Below are positions 51,956-64,000 of a DNA stretch of 64,000 bases, one piece after another. The first letter of the stretch is position 1. Each line of letters opens with the position of its first letter. The stretch comes from Neocallimastix lanati (nom. inval.) (taxonomy: Eukaryota; Neocallimastigomycota; Neocallimastigomycetes; Neocallimastigales; Neocallimastigaceae). Position numbers and translations under genes: made by a program. The stretch spans positions 780,001 to 844,000 of the forward strand of contig JACVTC010000084.1 in the NCBI GenBank assembly GCA_016946835.1, read 5' to 3'. The notes below the pieces were generated by a model. That model did not search any database and was not told where the DNA came from. It was given only the letters and a program-made list of their open reading frames with translations.

Positions 51956-52984
51956 TATTCTTTATTTTCTTTATTATTAATAAGATGATGAAAATTCCAT
52001 TAATGTTAATTTTTTTTTCCATTTCTTTTTATCTCTTTCCTTTTTTGATATGAATTTATAATTATTTAATTATTTAATTATTATAATGAATACTTTAATA
52101 ATATTAAGATTAAAGATTTAATGGAATCGTCTTTTGAGTCTATGTTAAATAAAAAAACAAAAAGTTTAATTACTTTTTAAAGAAAAGAATAAATAAATAA
52201 ATAAATGATTATATAAATGATTAAATGATTAAATGATTAATTAAATAAATAAATGATTAATTAATTAATTATTTAAATGATTAAATAAATAAATAAAAAT
52301 ATATATAAATATAGATTATTAAGAAAAATTTTAAAAAGACTTTTATTTTTAATTTTATATGATTTTAATAATATTGAATTATTTAAAAATTAAAAGGTTT
52401 TGTTTATTAAAAAGATTAGTTTTATATATATTATTAAATAAATATTTTTAATTTTTTTTTATTTATATTTGATTATTTTGATATTATAATATGTTATATT
52501 TATTATATAATAATAGTAATAAAATAAATTATATATATATATAAAAAAAAAAAAAAAAAAGATAGTAATGAACTATTTTTTTTAATTATTTTTTTTTTAA
52601 AAAAAAAAATTTTTTTGAATTTTATTATTCTATTTATTATCATTATTATTATTGATAGATTTTTATATTAAATTATTAATGATAAATATTAAAAATATAA
52701 AAATTACAAAAAATATATATTTATTTATTTATTTTCATATTTTGCAGATAGAATTAATATTTTTAATTAAAGTATAAAAAGAAAAATATATATATATAAT
52801 TAATATATCAAAAAAAAAAAATAAATAAAATTAAATACTATAAGATAAATTATAGAATAAAATCTATTTAAGAGATTAGGTAATTTGTATTCTAAAAAAA
52901 AAAATAAAATAAAATAAAATAAAATAAAATAAAAAAATTAAAAAATTAAAAGGATTATTGAATAAATCTTAGATATAAAAAATT
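49679..52984. other. Geneless A/T-rich region
   Basis: It contains a poly-A run at 51551-51588, an ATT array at 51836-51957, an AAAT array at 50812-50842 and an ATGATTAA repeat at 52204-52270. The last 50 bases are the 3' flank of the ankyrin-RING gene. No gene seen. Confidence 0.7.
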
Positions 52985-61170
<8,186 letters not shown>

Positions 61171-61785
61171 TTTTTAAAATTATTAACATGTTTTTAATAG
61201 CATGAAATACAACAGAAAAAAATCAATTTAATAAAATATATATATATATATATTAGAAAAAAAAATAAATAAAATATAATTAAAATAAAAATAAAAATAA
61301 AAATAAAAATAAAAATAAAATTGAATAGAATAAAAAATAATTAAAAAATTTATCTTTGAAATTTTAAAGTTTTCTTATTTATTTATTTATCTATTTATTT
61401 ATTTATTTATTTATTATTTATTTATTTATATAATATTTGTTAACTCATTTAATTATTATTTTATATTAATAATTAGTAATAAAAAAAAAAATAAAAATAA
61501 AAATAAAAAAAAAAAAAAAGAAAGAAAAAAGCTTATTTAATGTAAATTTTTTAAAATTTTTAATCAACCGAACTTTTCATAAATTAATAATCATTAATTT
61601 AAAATAAAAATGATTGATTGGTTTCCATAACCAATTTTATTTTATCGACAAAACTAATTTAGTTATGTCCAACATTATATTTAAGCAGATGTTGTAATTA
61701 AATGTCATAACCCAATATTCCCAAAGAATGACAACAAAAAAAAAAATTTTTTTTTTGTAGCAGTAATTATTGCAAACTTTAATCT

Positions 61786-61876
<91 letters not shown>

Positions 61877-61896
61877 TCAAATATATAAATAGTTTT

Positions 61897-61934
<38 letters not shown>

Positions 61935-62102
61935 AGAATTAATAGAATAAATAAATATTATTTGTCCAATTTGTGGATAATACTATTTAAAAGAGTAACA
62001 TGAAATAAAAAAAAAAAAAAAGTAATATTCCGAAAATAAAGTATATAATAAATAAATTATAAATTTAGAAAAAAAAATTCATAGGCAACGAACCTCACTT
62101 CC
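61171..62102. other. Upstream flank of the ankyrin gene, geneless
   Basis: It contains AAATA and AAAAT repeats at 61280-61320, a long TTTA array at 61786-61878 and a poly-A at 61900-61933. A GC-richer stretch at 61600-61740 has no supported frame. Confidence 0.65.
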
Positions 62103-62199
62103 TCATGGATTAGGGTTTGAATTGACTATCTGAAAGAAATGATGATCTTCTTCTTCAGAAGCATTGGCCCATCTTACTGCATTTTCAGAGGTGACGCTC
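62103..62199 (-). other. Possible terminal exon (unassigned)
   Basis: A minus-strand frame SVTSENAVRWANASEEEDHH to NPNP, then TGA, is preceded by a good acceptor (pyrimidine run then TTTAG) at 62200. The composition is codon-like against A/T background. No upstream partner exon was established, and the peptide is not recognised; it may be a relic. Confidence 0.3.
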
Positions 62200-62881
62200 C
62201 TAAAGACAATAAAAGAAATCTTAGGAATTTAACATTGTCAAGAGTTATTTAATATTTAATATATAAAATAATAATAATAATAATAATAATAAATCGATTA
62301 AAAAAAAAATAAATGAATGAATATAAATACAAAATAATTAAAGAAAAAAATTTTTTTTTTTTTTTTTAGAAGGGAAGAGAATACACTTCTATAAATTTAT
62401 TAATTTTATTATAAAAAAAAATACATGTAGGTGAAAAAGTACATTTGAAATTAAAAATAAAAATAAAAGTTAAAAAATTAAAAAAAATAAAAAAGCTCAA
62501 AAAATACTATGTATTTCGCCAATATGTACTTTTCCCCTTCCTAACAAATTAAAAAAGTAATAAAACCTAGAAGTAGCATCTTTAACATAAATTAGTGTGG
62601 TGTCCACTAAACTCTCCCCGGATTCATCATTTATTGAACTACTCTAAGGTGAGATTCCCCCTTCGTAGAAATAGATAGATGATGATCCTGTATTATCATT
62701 ATGCCTTATCACGTCGACGCTCTTGGTTAAGTTTTGGTATTTTACAGTATCTATCAAATAATAGCTTAAAACGAACTACTTATGATAGATATTGCGCTAA
62801 TTAAGAATTCCACCAAGCCCATAATTTTTGGAACAGGTGACTCAGATGAACCCTTGAAAAGTAGTTCATTTAATTGTCTCT

Positions 62882-62946
<65 letters not shown>

Positions 62947-63617
62947 AAAAAAATAATTATTAAAAAATTAATATTTATATTAAAATATCATGATGATAAT
63001 AATCCAATGATATTGTTTGATAATGTCCTCCCTCCAAATGTCCTAGGATTGGGACAAACTAGTCATAAATTGGTTGATATTCTTGGTATTCCTTTTTTTA
63101 TTCTATATAAAGATTGTTTTTACATATATATAAAAAAAAATAAAAATAAAAATAAAATAAAATAAAATATATATAAAACCTATCTTTAAAAATATATAAA
63201 GAAAAGCTGTAAATAATAAAAACTTAAAAAGTTATCAAGAAAGTTATCAAAAAACAAACAGAAAAACTTCTTTATTATTAATAATAAAAATGTTAAAAAA
63301 TATTATATAATAAATAAAAAAATATGATCTATTATAAGAATGAGTCTATGTAAAATATAAAAAATTTTAAAAAACATTATTTTAACAAAAAAATAAAAAA
63401 AATTTTAAACTTTATTTATTAAATAATTTCTATTTATTTGAATTTTATTTATTATACCAATAAATTGTTAAATAAAAACATAATGAACTTTTTTTTTTTT
63501 TTTATTTTTTAATTTTATTTTAAAAAATATGTATTTTATTTTAATATTTTATTAAATATGATGATATTTTAATATTTTATTATTTTATTTATAATGATAT
63601 TATACTACTATTATTAC

Positions 63618-63691
<74 letters not shown>

Positions 63692-64000
63692 TATTATTAT
63701 AATTATTATTTTACATATTAAATTTTAATTTTAAATTGATATATAAAACATACATTAATTATAAATTCACTATTAATATTTAATTTTCTATTCTATTCTA
63801 TTTTATATTCTTATTTTTATTTTTTTTTTTTTTTGGAATATTTTTATTATATATATATATTATTTATAATTATAGTCTATTTGTTTTTAATTTTTTTTTT
63901 TTTTTTTTTTTTTATGGAATATTTTAATTATATATATATATTATTTATGATTATAATTTATTTATTTTTAATTTTTTTTTTTTTTTTTTTTTTTTTAATT
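62200..64000. other. A/T-rich end of window with GC-richer patches and repeats
   Basis: GC-richer patches lie at 62515-62880 and 62990-63115. The second holds a plus-strand frame with LFDNVLPPNVLGLGQTSHKL and VDILGIPFFILYKD. A poly-A of about 60 bases is at 62885-62944 and an ATT array at 63600-63688. A duplicated unit of about 75-80 bases (T-run, GGAATATTTT, TATATATATATTATTTAT) lies at 63825-63990. No gene is established. Confidence 0.5.

Overview
The window looks like a chromosomal piece of an anaerobic gut fungus (Neocallimastigomycota). Three things point there. Intergenic DNA is extremely A/T-rich, with poly-A/T runs and AAT/TTTA microsatellites. Genes carry short GT-AG introns. The secreted proteins carry the cysteine/tryptophan modules (CBM10-type fungal dockerins, core W-G-x-E-N-x-x-W-C) that attach enzymes to the fungal cellulosome. 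The genus cannot be decided from sequence alone.

Layout: (1) 1-879 and 5995-7594, both minus: a tandem pair of genes for secreted proteins with one dockerin and CBM1-like cellulose-binding modules on Thr-rich linkers, without a catalytic domain; the first is cut by the window edge. (2) 7595-15690: geneless A/T satellite DNA. (3) 15690-18025, minus: a decayed CotH/dockerin gene with repetitive tail. (4) 22982-24451 (+), 26078-27547 (-) and 36526-37995 (+): three almost identical GH6 cellulase genes with two N-terminal dockerins each; the first has an in-frame TAA at codon 281. (5) 29250-31165, minus: a three-exon gene for a CE2-like SGNH esterase with two dockerins. (6) 39647-42406 and 46887-49186, minus: two three-exon CotH-kinase-like genes with C-terminal dockerins; the second has lost its last two dockerins to two stop codons. 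(7) 52985-61170, minus: a giant ankyrin-repeat protein that, once three small 3' exons are joined, ends in a RING-H2 finger. (8) 61171-64000: A/T-rich DNA with a few unexplained GC-richer patches.

From 1 to 49.2 kb every recognisable gene belongs to one theme: secreted, dockerin-bearing parts for plant cell-wall breakdown (GH6 cellulase, probable acetyl esterase, cellulose-binding adaptor-like proteins and CotH-type proteins). The locus is a cellulosome gene cluster shaped by duplication and gene decay. The ankyrin-RING gene is probably intracellular and unrelated in function. Exon joins were worked out by hand from GT/AG sites, reading phase and protein continuity; each gives a length divisible by three.
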